A stretch of DNA of 64,000 nucleotides, taken from assembly GCF_016461715.1 (NCBI RefSeq), contig NZ_JAEMUI010000026.1:1-64000 (forward strand). Direction: 5' to 3'. The notes under the pieces were generated by a model. That model was given only the letters and a program-made list of their open reading frames with translations. It did no database searches and was not told where the DNA came from. This DNA comes from Marinomonas spartinae (lineage in GTDB: Bacteria > Pseudomonadota > Gammaproteobacteria > Pseudomonadales > Marinomonadaceae). Made by a program: the position numbers and the translations under genes. Below are positions 31,133-39,655 of the stretch, one piece after another (within the stretch, counting starts at the first letter, position 1; each line of letters starts with the position of its first letter).

Positions 31133-31789
31133 ATGAAAAACATAACAGAACAAACGGAAATCGAAATACGTCAAAGTATTATTGATGCGTGTATTGCCAT
31201 GAATGCTTCGCAAATTAACCAAGGAACGTCGGGTAATATTTCGGTGCGTTTCGGTGAAGGGATTCTGATCACACCGACGTCGATGCCATATAACAAAATG
31301 ACACCTGAAGACATTGTCTGGATGGGATTCGACGGACAAATTATTGGCACCAGAACGCCTTCCTCTGAGTGGAATTTCCATATGGAAATCATGAGACATA
31401 AGACGGAATCCAACGCGGTCGTCCATGCTCATCCTACCGCCTGCACAACCTTATCCATTATGGAAAAAGGCATTCCGGCCATTCATTACATGGTTGCTGT
31501 CTGTGGTGGCCATGACATTCGCTGCGCGCCATATGCAACCTATGGAGTAAGCCAGTTATCAAAAAATGCATTGAAAGCCTTAGAAGGGCGTTCCGCTTGC
31601 TTACTTGCCCACCATGGAATGATTGCCACGGCGACATCATTAGATAAAGCCATGTGGTTGGCCGTAGAAGTAGAGACGCTCGCGAAACAGTATTTAGGTT
31701 GCTTGCCCATGGGGGAGCCGCCTTTGTTATCAGAAGAAGAAATTCAGACTGTCATCAATCGTATGTCTGGTTATGGTCATGCGGACTGA
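31133..31789 (+). CDS. Class II aldolase (L-fuculose-phosphate aldolase type)
   Basis: 218 residues from the ATG at 31133, chosen because GAGGG lies five bases upstream; an in-frame ATG at 31121 would put that site inside the gene. Zinc-dependent aldolase fold: GTSGNIS phosphate loop (31-37), catalytic E79 in PSSEW, zinc ligands H98 and H100 (VVHAHP), and H160 in LAHHGM. It cleaves a sugar phosphate (ketose-1-phosphate type) to dihydroxyacetone phosphate and an aldehyde. Together with the PfkB kinase and aldehyde dehydrogenase of the same operon this gives kinase, aldolase and dehydrogenase steps. Confidence 0.9.
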   Translation: MKNITEQTEIEIRQSIIDACIAMNASQINQGTSGNISVRFGEGILITPTSMPYNKMTPEDIVWMGFDGQIIGTRTPSSEWNFHMEIMRHKTESNAVVHAHPTACTTLSIMEKGIPAIHYMVAVCGGHDIRCAPYATYGVSQLSKNALKALEGRSACLLAHHGMIATATSLDKAMWLAVEVETLAKQYLGCLPMGEPPLLSEEEIQTVINRMSGYGHAD

Positions 31790-31858
31790 TGATAGTGAAA
31801 TTGGCTGAGTCGCATTTGTTGCTGAACCAGCATTTATCCACAACATAGGACAATCAAG

Positions 31859-32812
31859 ATGCAATCAAATAAAAACAAAAATCGCACAATGATAACCACT
31901 GCTATTTTCTCCCTTGCTTTAGCAGCAAGCTTCTACGCAATGGCGGCAGATAAGCTGCCGTTATCTGGTAAAACCGTGGGCGTTACGATTATTGGTACTG
32001 ATCATGACTTTGATCTAAAAGCCTATCAAGGTCAGATCAATGAATTAAAAGCATTAGGAGCAAAGGTGATTGCATTGGATGCGAATCGTAACGACCAGAC
32101 TCAGGTCAGTCAGATTCAAACTCTGATTGCGCAACGCCCCGATGCAATTATTGAACAATTGGGTAATCTGAAGGTGCTTAATCCATGGTTGAAGCGAATT
32201 AAGCAAGCCGGTATTCCGTTGTTTACTATCGATACGGAAACGCCTTATGCGATCAATAATACGACTTCGAATAATTACAGTATTGGTTCTGAACTGGCTC
32301 TGCAAATGGTGAAGGACATGCATGGCGTCGGTAAGGTTGTGATGTTCAATGGTTTTTCGTCTGTACCTGTTTGCAAGATTCGTTTAGATGAAATTCGTTA
32401 TGTATTTAAGTCGTATCCTGGCATCAAAATTATCAAGCCAGAGTTACGCGATGTTATCCCAAACACAGTGCAGCAAGCTTATTCTGATATGTCGGATATG
32501 CTGACTAAGTATGGCCCTGGCTCTGGACTAAAAGCGGTTGTTGCTTGCTGGGATGTGCCTATGATTGGTGCCACTCAGGCAATTGAAGCGGCTAAACGCA
32601 CGGATGTAAAAACTTATGGAATAGATGGCAGTCCTGAGTATGTGGCCATGGTGCGCAATCCAAAATCACCCGCAGCAGCCGTGGTCGCTCAACAACCCTA
32701 TGAAATCGGTAAGCAAGCCGCTAAAAACGTTGCCACCTATCTGAATGGTGGCTCAGTCCCTTCATTCACTTTGGTGCCATCCGTATTAATTACAAAAGCT
32801 GGCAAAAAATAG
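31859..32812 (+). CDS. Sugar ABC transporter, periplasmic binding protein
   Basis: 317 residues. Signal peptide (ITTAIFSLALAASFYAMAA, cut near residue 30), then a type I periplasmic binding fold: KTVGVTIIGTDHDFDLKAY, PDAIIEQLG, PLFTIDTETPYA, VVACWDVPMIGATQA. It is distant from the fructose-type protein at 17706, so the ligand differs; the ligand is not predictable here. It is the first transport gene of the operon, and a perfect 11-bp hairpin follows it before the ATPase gene. Confidence 0.87.
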   Translation: MQSNKNKNRTMITTAIFSLALAASFYAMAADKLPLSGKTVGVTIIGTDHDFDLKAYQGQINELKALGAKVIALDANRNDQTQVSQIQTLIAQRPDAIIEQLGNLKVLNPWLKRIKQAGIPLFTIDTETPYAINNTTSNNYSIGSELALQMVKDMHGVGKVVMFNGFSSVPVCKIRLDEIRYVFKSYPGIKIIKPELRDVIPNTVQQAYSDMSDMLTKYGPGSGLKAVVACWDVPMIGATQAIEAAKRTDVKTYGIDGSPEYVAMVRNPKSPAAAVVAQQPYEIGKQAAKNVATYLNGGSVPSFTLVPSVLITKAGKK

Positions 32813-32843
32813 CGTGACTGAGTCCGCAACAGAATAGCCGTTT

Positions 32844-32882
32844 GATTAAACATGCCTGGAGGATATCGAGTCATGTTTAATC
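32844..32882 (+). repeat. Intercistronic hairpin after the binding-protein gene
   Basis: GATTAAACATG / CATGTTTAATC, a perfect 11-bp inverted repeat with a 17-base loop and no T-run. This is a typical arrangement that stabilises binding-protein mRNA relative to the distal genes. Confidence 0.6.
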
Positions 32883-32904
32883 GCTGATTTCTAGGGGGAA
32901 GCAC

Positions 32905-34419
32905 ATGAATTCAATCGCAGTAGAAATGCGAAGTGTATCCAAGGTATTTGGGCCAGTCAAAGCGCTAAATCAGGCATCACTGATTATTGAGTATGGCACT
33001 ATCCATGGCATTGTTGGGCAGAATGGCGCGGGTAAGTCCACTATTATTAAAGTGTTGGCGGGGATCTATCGTCACGATGAGGGTTCCGTGTTTGTTGGTG
33101 GGAAAGAACTAAAAAGTATTACACCGAAATCGATTGAAGAGTGCGGCGTTCATTTTATCCACCAAGATCGTTTATTAGTAAGCACCGCCACAGTTGCAGA
33201 AGCGATTTTCTTGCGTAACGAACCAAGATTTGGTCCTTTCATCAATCATCGCAAAATGAATGCTCAAGCCGCTGAGCTGTTAAAGCAGTATTTCGATTTG
33301 GATCTCGATCCTAGTACGTTGATTGCTGACCTTTCTACAGCACAACAAAAAATTGTGCAGATTACCCGATCATTGAGCCAACAGGCCAAAGTACTGGTGC
33401 TTGATGAGCCAACCGCCGCGTTGGTGACGAAAGAAGTGGATCGCTTATTTACGGTATTACGTCGTCTTAAAGAAGAGGGTATCGCCATTGTTTTCATTTC
33501 CCACTACATGTCAGAGATTGAAAATATTTGTGACACGGTGACCGTGCTACGTAATGGTGAAAATGTGGGACAAGTCTCTCCTAAACAAGTGGGCATTGAA
33601 AGAATCGTTACTATGATGACTAATCGGGATACTTCAGAAATGTACCCTAAACGAAGCATTAAAGTAGGGTCTCCTGTCTTGGAAGTGAACAACTTATGCC
33701 TCAAAAATCATTATCAAGATGTGTCTTTTAACGTGGGCGCTGGGGAAATTGTTGGCATTGCAGGATTATTAGGTTCTGGTGATAAAGAAGTTTTACAGAG
33801 CTTATTTGGCTTAACACCTCCTGACAGTGGTTCAATCGCTATAGATGGAACGACTCATCAGTTAAATAGCTCGGTTAATGCTGTTGAAAATGGCATTGCT
33901 ATGATACCTGAAGATCGGCGAGCTCACGGTGTTGCGGTTAGTCTTTCCATTGCTGAAAACATCTCATTAGCCTCAGTGAACAACATCTCTAAGGGTGGTT
34001 TTATTAATCGACGGCAAGAGGCTCAGTCGGTTAATGCTTTAATTGAAGAATTGGGTATCAAAACGCCAAGTGGAAATATGTTGGTGAGTAATCTTTCTGG
34101 TGGGAATCAACAGAAAGTGGTTGTAGCAAAATGGTTATCTTGTGATAGCCGAGTCTACTTATTAGATGAGCCGACTGTAGCCGTTGATGTTGGTTCTAAG
34201 ATTGAAATTTATGGTTTGATTAATCGTTTAGCTTCAGAGGGAAAAGCCATTGTTTTTGTCTCATCAGACTTTGAAGAAGTGGCTGAAATGTGTGATCGCA
34301 TTTTGGTGATTTATAAAGGTGAAATGATTGGTGAATACAAGGGTGGAGAGATTGATGCTGAGCAACTACTTGCCGCTGTATCCGGTAAAAAAATAACCAT
34401 AAATAGGAGTGCCCTATGA
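32905..34419 (+). CDS. Sugar ABC transporter, duplicated ATP-binding protein (RbsA/MglA type)
   Basis: 504 residues with two ABC domains. N-terminal half: Walker A GQNGAGKST, Walker B VLVLDEP, degenerate signature (LSTAQQ). C-terminal half: the Walker A region is GLLGSGDKE, lacking the GKS/T of an active P-loop, but the signature LSGGNQQK and Walker B VYLLDEP are intact. This asymmetry is normal for the RbsA/MglA family. It energises the two permeases encoded next; the first overlaps by four bases (ATGA). Ribosome-binding site GGGGGA. Confidence 0.92.
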   Translation: MNSIAVEMRSVSKVFGPVKALNQASLIIEYGTIHGIVGQNGAGKSTIIKVLAGIYRHDEGSVFVGGKELKSITPKSIEECGVHFIHQDRLLVSTATVAEAIFLRNEPRFGPFINHRKMNAQAAELLKQYFDLDLDPSTLIADLSTAQQKIVQITRSLSQQAKVLVLDEPTAALVTKEVDRLFTVLRRLKEEGIAIVFISHYMSEIENICDTVTVLRNGENVGQVSPKQVGIERIVTMMTNRDTSEMYPKRSIKVGSPVLEVNNLCLKNHYQDVSFNVGAGEIVGIAGLLGSGDKEVLQSLFGLTPPDSGSIAIDGTTHQLNSSVNAVENGIAMIPEDRRAHGVAVSLSIAENISLASVNNISKGGFINRRQEAQSVNALIEELGIKTPSGNMLVSNLSGGNQQKVVVAKWLSCDSRVYLLDEPTVAVDVGSKIEIYGLINRLASEGKAIVFVSSDFEEVAEMCDRILVIYKGEMIGEYKGGEIDAEQLLAAVSGKKITINRSAL

Positions 34420-35405
34420 AACTCCAAACCGATAAAACTGACACGAGTTCAAATGGATATACCCTACAAAAAATGGCGATACGGTTGGGCGCATTTGCCG
34501 CCTTTCTAGGCATCATGATCTTTTTTGCCGCAACGGCGAGAGGTTTTACGTCTAGTTACAACATTCTAAACATTGTTGAGCAATCTGCGATTCTAGGCTT
34601 TTTAGCTTTTGGTATTACCGTGGTGTTTATTGGTACGGGTACGGATGTACAAAAAGGAGGTATTGATCTTTCTATCGCTGCTAATGCTGGGTTGTGTACT
34701 GCTGTTTACTCCGTGCTATTAGAAGGGGGATATGGTGATAGTGTCGCGATTCCGGCAGCCATTGTAACAGGCCTGGGCATCGGCTTTCTGAATGGTTTTG
34801 CGGTGGTGACACTGCGTATTATGCCGTTATTAAGTACGCTTGCAGTTATGAATATCGCCGCAGGTTTAGAGCTGGTCGTCACGCAAAATACCGTTATTGG
34901 AGCCTCTTCTCCTGTTTTAGATATGCTTGCTTTTGATAAATTTCTGGGGATTAGTGCGTTAGCTTGGTGTCTCATTATTGGCTCCATTTTGATGGTTTGC
35001 ATTATTCATTTTAGTCCTTTGGGGTTGCGACTCTACTCGGTTGGGGGAAACCTCGAAGCCGCAAAATCCGTGGGAATTCATACTGGTCGCTACATATATG
35101 GAAGTTATTTGTTCTCTGGGTTTGCGGCTGGTGCCGCCTCGATATTAATTGTCTCGCGATTAAGTTCCTCAACGCCAGGGACTGGTTTGTTATTGCTTCC
35201 TGTATTGGCTGCCGCATTGTTGGGCACAGTCTTTTCAAGACGCTTTGTACCTACCATTGGCGGTACTTTATTAGCGGTGCTTTTCATTGGTGCTTTATCG
35301 AATGGCTTCCAACTTTTGGGGATTTCTTCCTATTGGGTGAGCGGCGTTCAGGGTGCCCTTATTCTGGTGGTGGTCGCCATGACTTCATTTGCTAAAAAAT
35401 CATAG
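34416..35405 (+). CDS. Sugar ABC transporter permease 1
   Basis: 329 residues. BPD_transp_2 permease with about 9 membrane segments; the signature is QKGGIDLSIAANAGLC and the ATPase contact loop is SVGGNLEAAKSVGIHTGRY. The N-terminus is cytoplasmic. It overlaps the ATPase gene by four bases. It is expected to form a heterodimer with the permease encoded next. Confidence 0.9.
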   Translation: MKLQTDKTDTSSNGYTLQKMAIRLGAFAAFLGIMIFFAATARGFTSSYNILNIVEQSAILGFLAFGITVVFIGTGTDVQKGGIDLSIAANAGLCTAVYSVLLEGGYGDSVAIPAAIVTGLGIGFLNGFAVVTLRIMPLLSTLAVMNIAAGLELVVTQNTVIGASSPVLDMLAFDKFLGISALAWCLIIGSILMVCIIHFSPLGLRLYSVGGNLEAAKSVGIHTGRYIYGSYLFSGFAAGAASILIVSRLSSSTPGTGLLLLPVLAAALLGTVFSRRFVPTIGGTLLAVLFIGALSNGFQLLGISSYWVSGVQGALILVVVAMTSFAKKS

Positions 35406-35415
35406 GGGAAACAAT

Positions 35416-36399
35416 ATGACTGTTAATAATAAGAATTTTGCCCCAAAACTCTCAGTAGAGTTGCTTTCAAATTATTCTGTTTATGTCGCTTTTATTTGTA
35501 TATTTGTTGTGTTTTCAGTGGTGGCTAATGGTTTTTTAAGCATTGATAACTTTGCGAATTTGATCGCAAATAAAGTGGTACTGCTAGCTATCGTATCATT
35601 GGGAATGACTATTGTGATTGCTTCTGGTGGCATTGACTTGTCGGTGGGCGTTTCCATTGACCTTGCTTCAATGGCATTTATCATGATGATTGGAGCTGGT
35701 TTTAACGCCGTCTTGGCTGTCATTGTCGGCATTTTGGTAGCGGCTTGTGTCGGGCTAACCAACTCCCTGTTGATAAATAAACTCAAAATCGACCCTTTCT
35801 TAGCAACATTAGGTGTGTTGTTTATTGGTAAGTCCGTACAGCAACTAGCCACGCATGGCGGATCCCCCATCTATCTGACAACAGGCGCTTTTTCGGCACC
35901 GTTTGATGCGATTACTGGCACATCTTTGTTTGGTATTCCTACACCTGTTTGGGTGCTTGTCGTCTGTATTGTGGCAGTGTATTTAGCGTTACACAGAGGG
36001 AAATTTGGTCGTTATGTGAATGCCTTAGGAGCTCAAGCCGGTGTGGCTAAATATTCCGGTATTCGTGTGCCGCTGCAACTTACCTTAGTGTTTGTCTCAT
36101 GCTCTGTACTTTGCGGTATTGCAGGGATTTTGCTCTCTTCGACGGTTCGTTCTTACGTCCCGTTGGCTGGCGGCGCGTTTTTGCTTGATGCCATTGGGGC
36201 TACCTTCATCGGAACTGCGATTAGTAAAGAGCGCAAGCCTTCTGTCTTCGGAACGATTTTAGGTGTGTTGCTTTTAGCGATGTTGAGAAATGGGTTGTTA
36301 CTGGTTGGCTGGAATTTCTTCTGGCAACAAGTGGGCATCGGTGTACTGGTATTCATCGTGTTGGGTCTGTCTTTTGGTCTTCGTAAACGTACGGAATAA
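35416..36399 (+). CDS. Sugar ABC transporter permease 2
   Basis: 327 residues from the ATG at 35416, which has GGGGAAA upstream; in-frame codons further up lie inside the preceding gene's end. BPD_transp_2 permease: IASGGIDLSVGVSIDLASMA and the contact loop NALGAQAGVAKYSGIRVP. It starts ten bases after permease 1. Two different permeases with one duplicated ATPase is common for pentose, erythritol and autoinducer-2 type importers. Confidence 0.9.
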   Translation: MTVNNKNFAPKLSVELLSNYSVYVAFICIFVVFSVVANGFLSIDNFANLIANKVVLLAIVSLGMTIVIASGGIDLSVGVSIDLASMAFIMMIGAGFNAVLAVIVGILVAACVGLTNSLLINKLKIDPFLATLGVLFIGKSVQQLATHGGSPIYLTTGAFSAPFDAITGTSLFGIPTPVWVLVVCIVAVYLALHRGKFGRYVNALGAQAGVAKYSGIRVPLQLTLVFVSCSVLCGIAGILLSSTVRSYVPLAGGAFLLDAIGATFIGTAISKERKPSVFGTILGVLLLAMLRNGLLLVGWNFFWQQVGIGVLVFIVLGLSFGLRKRTE

Positions 36400-36409
36400 G
36401 GGGAATAAA

Positions 36410-37372
36410 ATGCCAAGTTTTGACGTGAGTTCTGTGGGTTTTGCTGTTCTTGATATTTTAGGTTACCCAGTGAGTCGTATTCCCGAAGGTGGACACGCTG
36501 ATTTTATCGAGCAAATACGAATGACCGTGGCGGGGACCGCCGCCGCGACCGCTGTTGACTGTGCCATTTTGGGGTTAAATACGCGCATGGTGAGTACCGT
36601 TGGTACCGACGAAATGGGCGATTTCTTGATCAATAAGATGAACCTGTTTGGTCTTGATACAGCATTGGTTAGACGTGACGACAGCGTACAAACATCCGCA
36701 ACCATTTTACCGGTTCGGCCGAATGGTGAGCGTCCAGCATTACATGTACCTGGAACTGCGGCAACGTTTGATGTGGCTGAAGAAGATATGGAAGCGGCGC
36801 TGGACGCTAACATTATTCATATTGGTGGTACAGGGTTACTGCAAACATTCGATGGCGTCAACACGTTGAATTTTATGCAAAAAGCGAAAGCACTTGGCCG
36901 TATCACCACATTCGATTTAATCCAAGCGACACCGGAAACCACCGCACTGGTTCTCCCCTTACTTTCTTATATTGATTATTTCATTCCTTCTATAGAAGAA
37001 GCCTCGGCTATGGCTGGCTTGGCATCGCCTATTGAGGTTGCTAGGTGGTTTAAAGAACGAGGCGTGAAGAATGTCATTTTAACTATGGGGTCGGAAGGCG
37101 TATATGTCGATCCAGACCAAGGTTTGCCCTTTTCCTTAGCGGCTCATGACATTGAGGTTGTGGATACCACGGGGTGTGGCGATAGTTTTTCCGCAGGTGT
37201 CATCGTGGGATTAGCCAAAGGCTGGACGCTGCAAGAGAGTGTCCGTTTTGCTGGTGCTGTAGCGGCCAAAGTGGCTATGGGGCTGGGGTCTGATGGCAAG
37301 CTGATATCCTTTGATGATACTTTGCATGCAATGAATAGCTGGCCATTAAAAACGCTTAAAGCGCCGTGTTAG
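36410..37372 (+). CDS. PfkB-family carbohydrate kinase
   Basis: 320 residues from the ATG at 36410 (AAGGGGAA upstream). Ribokinase fold: N-terminal substrate motif GGHADF...GTAAATAVDCAILGL, C-terminal VVDTTGCGDSFSAG with catalytic base D258. The usual GAGD is GCGD here, a tolerated change. It phosphorylates the imported sugar or a derivative with ATP. It starts ten bases after the permease gene, so it is part of the same transcript, and its product could be the substrate of the class II aldolase. Confidence 0.9.
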   Translation: MPSFDVSSVGFAVLDILGYPVSRIPEGGHADFIEQIRMTVAGTAAATAVDCAILGLNTRMVSTVGTDEMGDFLINKMNLFGLDTALVRRDDSVQTSATILPVRPNGERPALHVPGTAATFDVAEEDMEAALDANIIHIGGTGLLQTFDGVNTLNFMQKAKALGRITTFDLIQATPETTALVLPLLSYIDYFIPSIEEASAMAGLASPIEVARWFKERGVKNVILTMGSEGVYVDPDQGLPFSLAAHDIEVVDTTGCGDSFSAGVIVGLAKGWTLQESVRFAGAVAAKVAMGLGSDGKLISFDDTLHAMNSWPLKTLKAPC

Positions 37373-37430
37373 CAATACCAGAATCGCACTAAATGTTGAC
37401 TACTTTTAAAACAAAAATAAGAGGTTCGTT

Positions 37431-38189
37431 ATGTCTGATTTAACAAATAAAGTCGTTTTGGTGACAGGGGCCAGTCGAGGAATAGGCCGAGCGCTTGCGG
37501 AAGGGGTCGCTCAGCATGGGGCAGATGTGATTATTTGCGATTTGCCGCGTGAATCAAAAGGCTTAAGTGAAGTCCAGTCTGCGATCGAAAAGCTAGGTCG
37601 TAAATGTTGTCTATTTGGCGTTGATATTACTGATAAGAGTGCAGTGGAGAACATGGTGGCCCAAGCGACGAAGCAGGCAGGGCATATTGATGTGTTGGTG
37701 AATAATGCTGGCATTCTTAAACCGTCATTGTTGGAAGAGCTTAGCGAAAGCGATTGGGATGCGCATTTTGCTGTTAACGGCAAAGGCCTATTGTTTGTGA
37801 CCAATGCGGTTTTGCCTCAGATGCGACAACGGAAGAATGGACGGATTATCAATATTGCGTCGATTGCGGCTCGACAAGGTGTGCCAACACAAGGGCATTA
37901 TGCTGCAACGAAAGCGACAGCGGTCACCTTAACTCGTGTTTATGCTCAAGAAACGGGCATGGACGGTATAACCGTCAATGCTATTTGCCCAGGTATCATT
38001 TTAACGGAAATGGGTAAGAATAATCTGGGGTCTGAGGAGGCGATTAATCATTGGAAGGAGGTCGCAGCACTTAAACGCCTTGGTGAGCCAAGTGATATTG
38101 TTGGCCCAGTGGTATTTTTTGCCTCTGACCTAAGCTCTTTTGTGACCGGGCAAGCACTGAATGTTTGCGGTGGGATTTACTTTCACTAA
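37431..38189 (+). CDS. Short-chain dehydrogenase/reductase
   Basis: 252 residues, classical SDR. Cofactor motif TGASRGIG (12-19), NNAG (91-94), catalytic S144, Y157 and K161 (YAATK), and PG motif AICPGIILTEMG. D37 (ICDLP) after strand 2 favours NAD over NADP. It oxidises or reduces a hydroxyl/keto group of the pathway intermediate. AAGAGG precedes the ATG; the stop codon is part of the TAAGGAG ribosome-binding site for the monooxygenase gene. Unlike the SDR remnant at 30828, it is complete. Confidence 0.9.
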   Translation: MSDLTNKVVLVTGASRGIGRALAEGVAQHGADVIICDLPRESKGLSEVQSAIEKLGRKCCLFGVDITDKSAVENMVAQATKQAGHIDVLVNNAGILKPSLLEELSESDWDAHFAVNGKGLLFVTNAVLPQMRQRKNGRIINIASIAARQGVPTQGHYAATKATAVTLTRVYAQETGMDGITVNAICPGIILTEMGKNNLGSEEAINHWKEVAALKRLGEPSDIVGPVVFFASDLSSFVTGQALNVCGGIYFH

Positions 38190-38199
38190 GGAGATCATT

Positions 38200-39642
38200 A
38201 TGGAATCGGTAGCAATTATTGGGGGAGGCCCAAGTGGCATCGTGGCTGCTCGCTATTTGAAATCTCAAGGTTTCGTCCCGGTGATTTATGAAAGCCATAG
38301 TGAAGTTGGTGGGCAGTGGGCCTGTATGAATCCTAATTCTGGTGTGTGGCCTCAAATGCGTACTAATACAGCGAGAATGGTGACGCGTTTTTCTGATCTT
38401 GATCATGGAGACGATATTTCCCTGTTTCCGAAAAACACTGATATCCAGCAATACTTAAAAGAGTATTTGGACGTATTTGATTTAGCCGGCGTGGTTCACA
38501 TCAATACGCGCCTTACATCGTTATTTCGAGTGAATGGTACATGGCATCTTGAACTCAATCATGATGGTGAAGTGGAACAGAAGACCTTTGATAAAGTGGT
38601 GATTGCAACAGGGGCTTATAACAATCCAGACATCCCTAATATTGAGGGATTAGCTGAATTTTCAGGGGATTGTGGTGTGATTCACGCGTTTCATTATGAC
38701 AATCCAGAGCGCTACCGAGGGAAAAAAGTACTGGTGGCTGGTGGCAATATTTCTTCGTTAGAAATTGCCTCAGATTTAGCCATGCTGGGAACTGAAAGTG
38801 TGACAACGACCATGCGCCGCCAGCGCTATGTCATGCCTAAGTTGATTACGGGGACACCTACTGAGTGTTTTGCCTTTACTCGTCGTGCGGCACTTTGGCA
38901 AGAACAGGCAAGCGCTGAAGAGTGGGCCGCAGAGACCCGTGAATTCATACTGAAATACTCTGGCAACCCTGCTTGGTATGGTGCGCCAGAACCTGATGAA
39001 GATGTTCGTGTTGCAGGTACCACGGGCAGTCAGCATTTTTTGCATTTGATCGCAGAAAATAGGATTACCTGCAAACCTTGGATCGCCAAGGTGGAAGGAC
39101 GAGTCGTCCATTTCACGGACGGCAGTCAAGCAGAGTTTGACGGCATTATTTTTGGCACGGGTTATAAGTTGAACTTGCCATTTCTAAGTATGGAATTACG
39201 GCAGCAGCTAGAACTGTCCAGTAAACACATTACCTTAGCAAACCATACCTTCCATCCCGATGTGCCGAACTTAGCATTCATGGGCCTATGGGGGCAAATT
39301 GGCCCTTACTTACCTGTGCTTGAACAGCAGGCCAGATATCTTGCCTACAGTTGGAGTGGATTGAATCCTCAAGATGAAGAGAGCCTCCGTTACGCTTGCA
39401 AAGACAGTGTGAGCTCGAAAGGTAAAGATTTATATCAACACGTGCAGACGATTAAGTTTGCTCGCCTGAATGGTTCCGACCCTGAAGGAAAAGTCTCTGA
39501 ACAAGTGGCAACACTGATTAATGATCATCCGGTGACAGCCTTGACCTTTAAATTGGTGGGGCCAGATGCTATGCCTGATGCCTATGAGCAATTACAGCAA
39601 GAGTCGATGCGTTTCGGCTTAAAACCCACGTCTTTGCGTTGA
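38200..39642 (+). CDS. FMO-like FAD-dependent monooxygenase
   Basis: 480 residues from the ATG at 38200 (TAAGGAG seven bases upstream). Two Rossmann motifs: FAD site IIGGGPSGIVAARYL (6-20) and NADPH site VLVAGGNISSLEIA. Between them lies a variant of the FMO fingerprint (FSGDCGVIHAFHY; spacing two residues longer than FxGxxxH). A late ATG motif (FGTGYKLNLP) is present. Flavin monooxygenases add oxygen to N, S or C-carbonyl (Baeyer-Villiger) groups. Linked here to a sugar importer, kinase and aldolase, which is unusual, so the substrate may be an N-, S- or keto-bearing polyol. The fold assignment is firm; the reaction is not. Confidence 0.87.
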   Translation: MESVAIIGGGPSGIVAARYLKSQGFVPVIYESHSEVGGQWACMNPNSGVWPQMRTNTARMVTRFSDLDHGDDISLFPKNTDIQQYLKEYLDVFDLAGVVHINTRLTSLFRVNGTWHLELNHDGEVEQKTFDKVVIATGAYNNPDIPNIEGLAEFSGDCGVIHAFHYDNPERYRGKKVLVAGGNISSLEIASDLAMLGTESVTTTMRRQRYVMPKLITGTPTECFAFTRRAALWQEQASAEEWAAETREFILKYSGNPAWYGAPEPDEDVRVAGTTGSQHFLHLIAENRITCKPWIAKVEGRVVHFTDGSQAEFDGIIFGTGYKLNLPFLSMELRQQLELSSKHITLANHTFHPDVPNLAFMGLWGQIGPYLPVLEQQARYLAYSWSGLNPQDEESLRYACKDSVSSKGKDLYQHVQTIKFARLNGSDPEGKVSEQVATLINDHPVTALTFKLVGPDAMPDAYEQLQQESMRFGLKPTSLR

Positions 39643-39655
39643 AAAGGAAACTGCT

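Noticed and set aside
36290..36409. N-terminal extension of the PfkB kinase
   Set aside because: It lies wholly inside the permease gene in another frame; AAGGGG before the ATG at 36410 and the family start agree on the shorter form.
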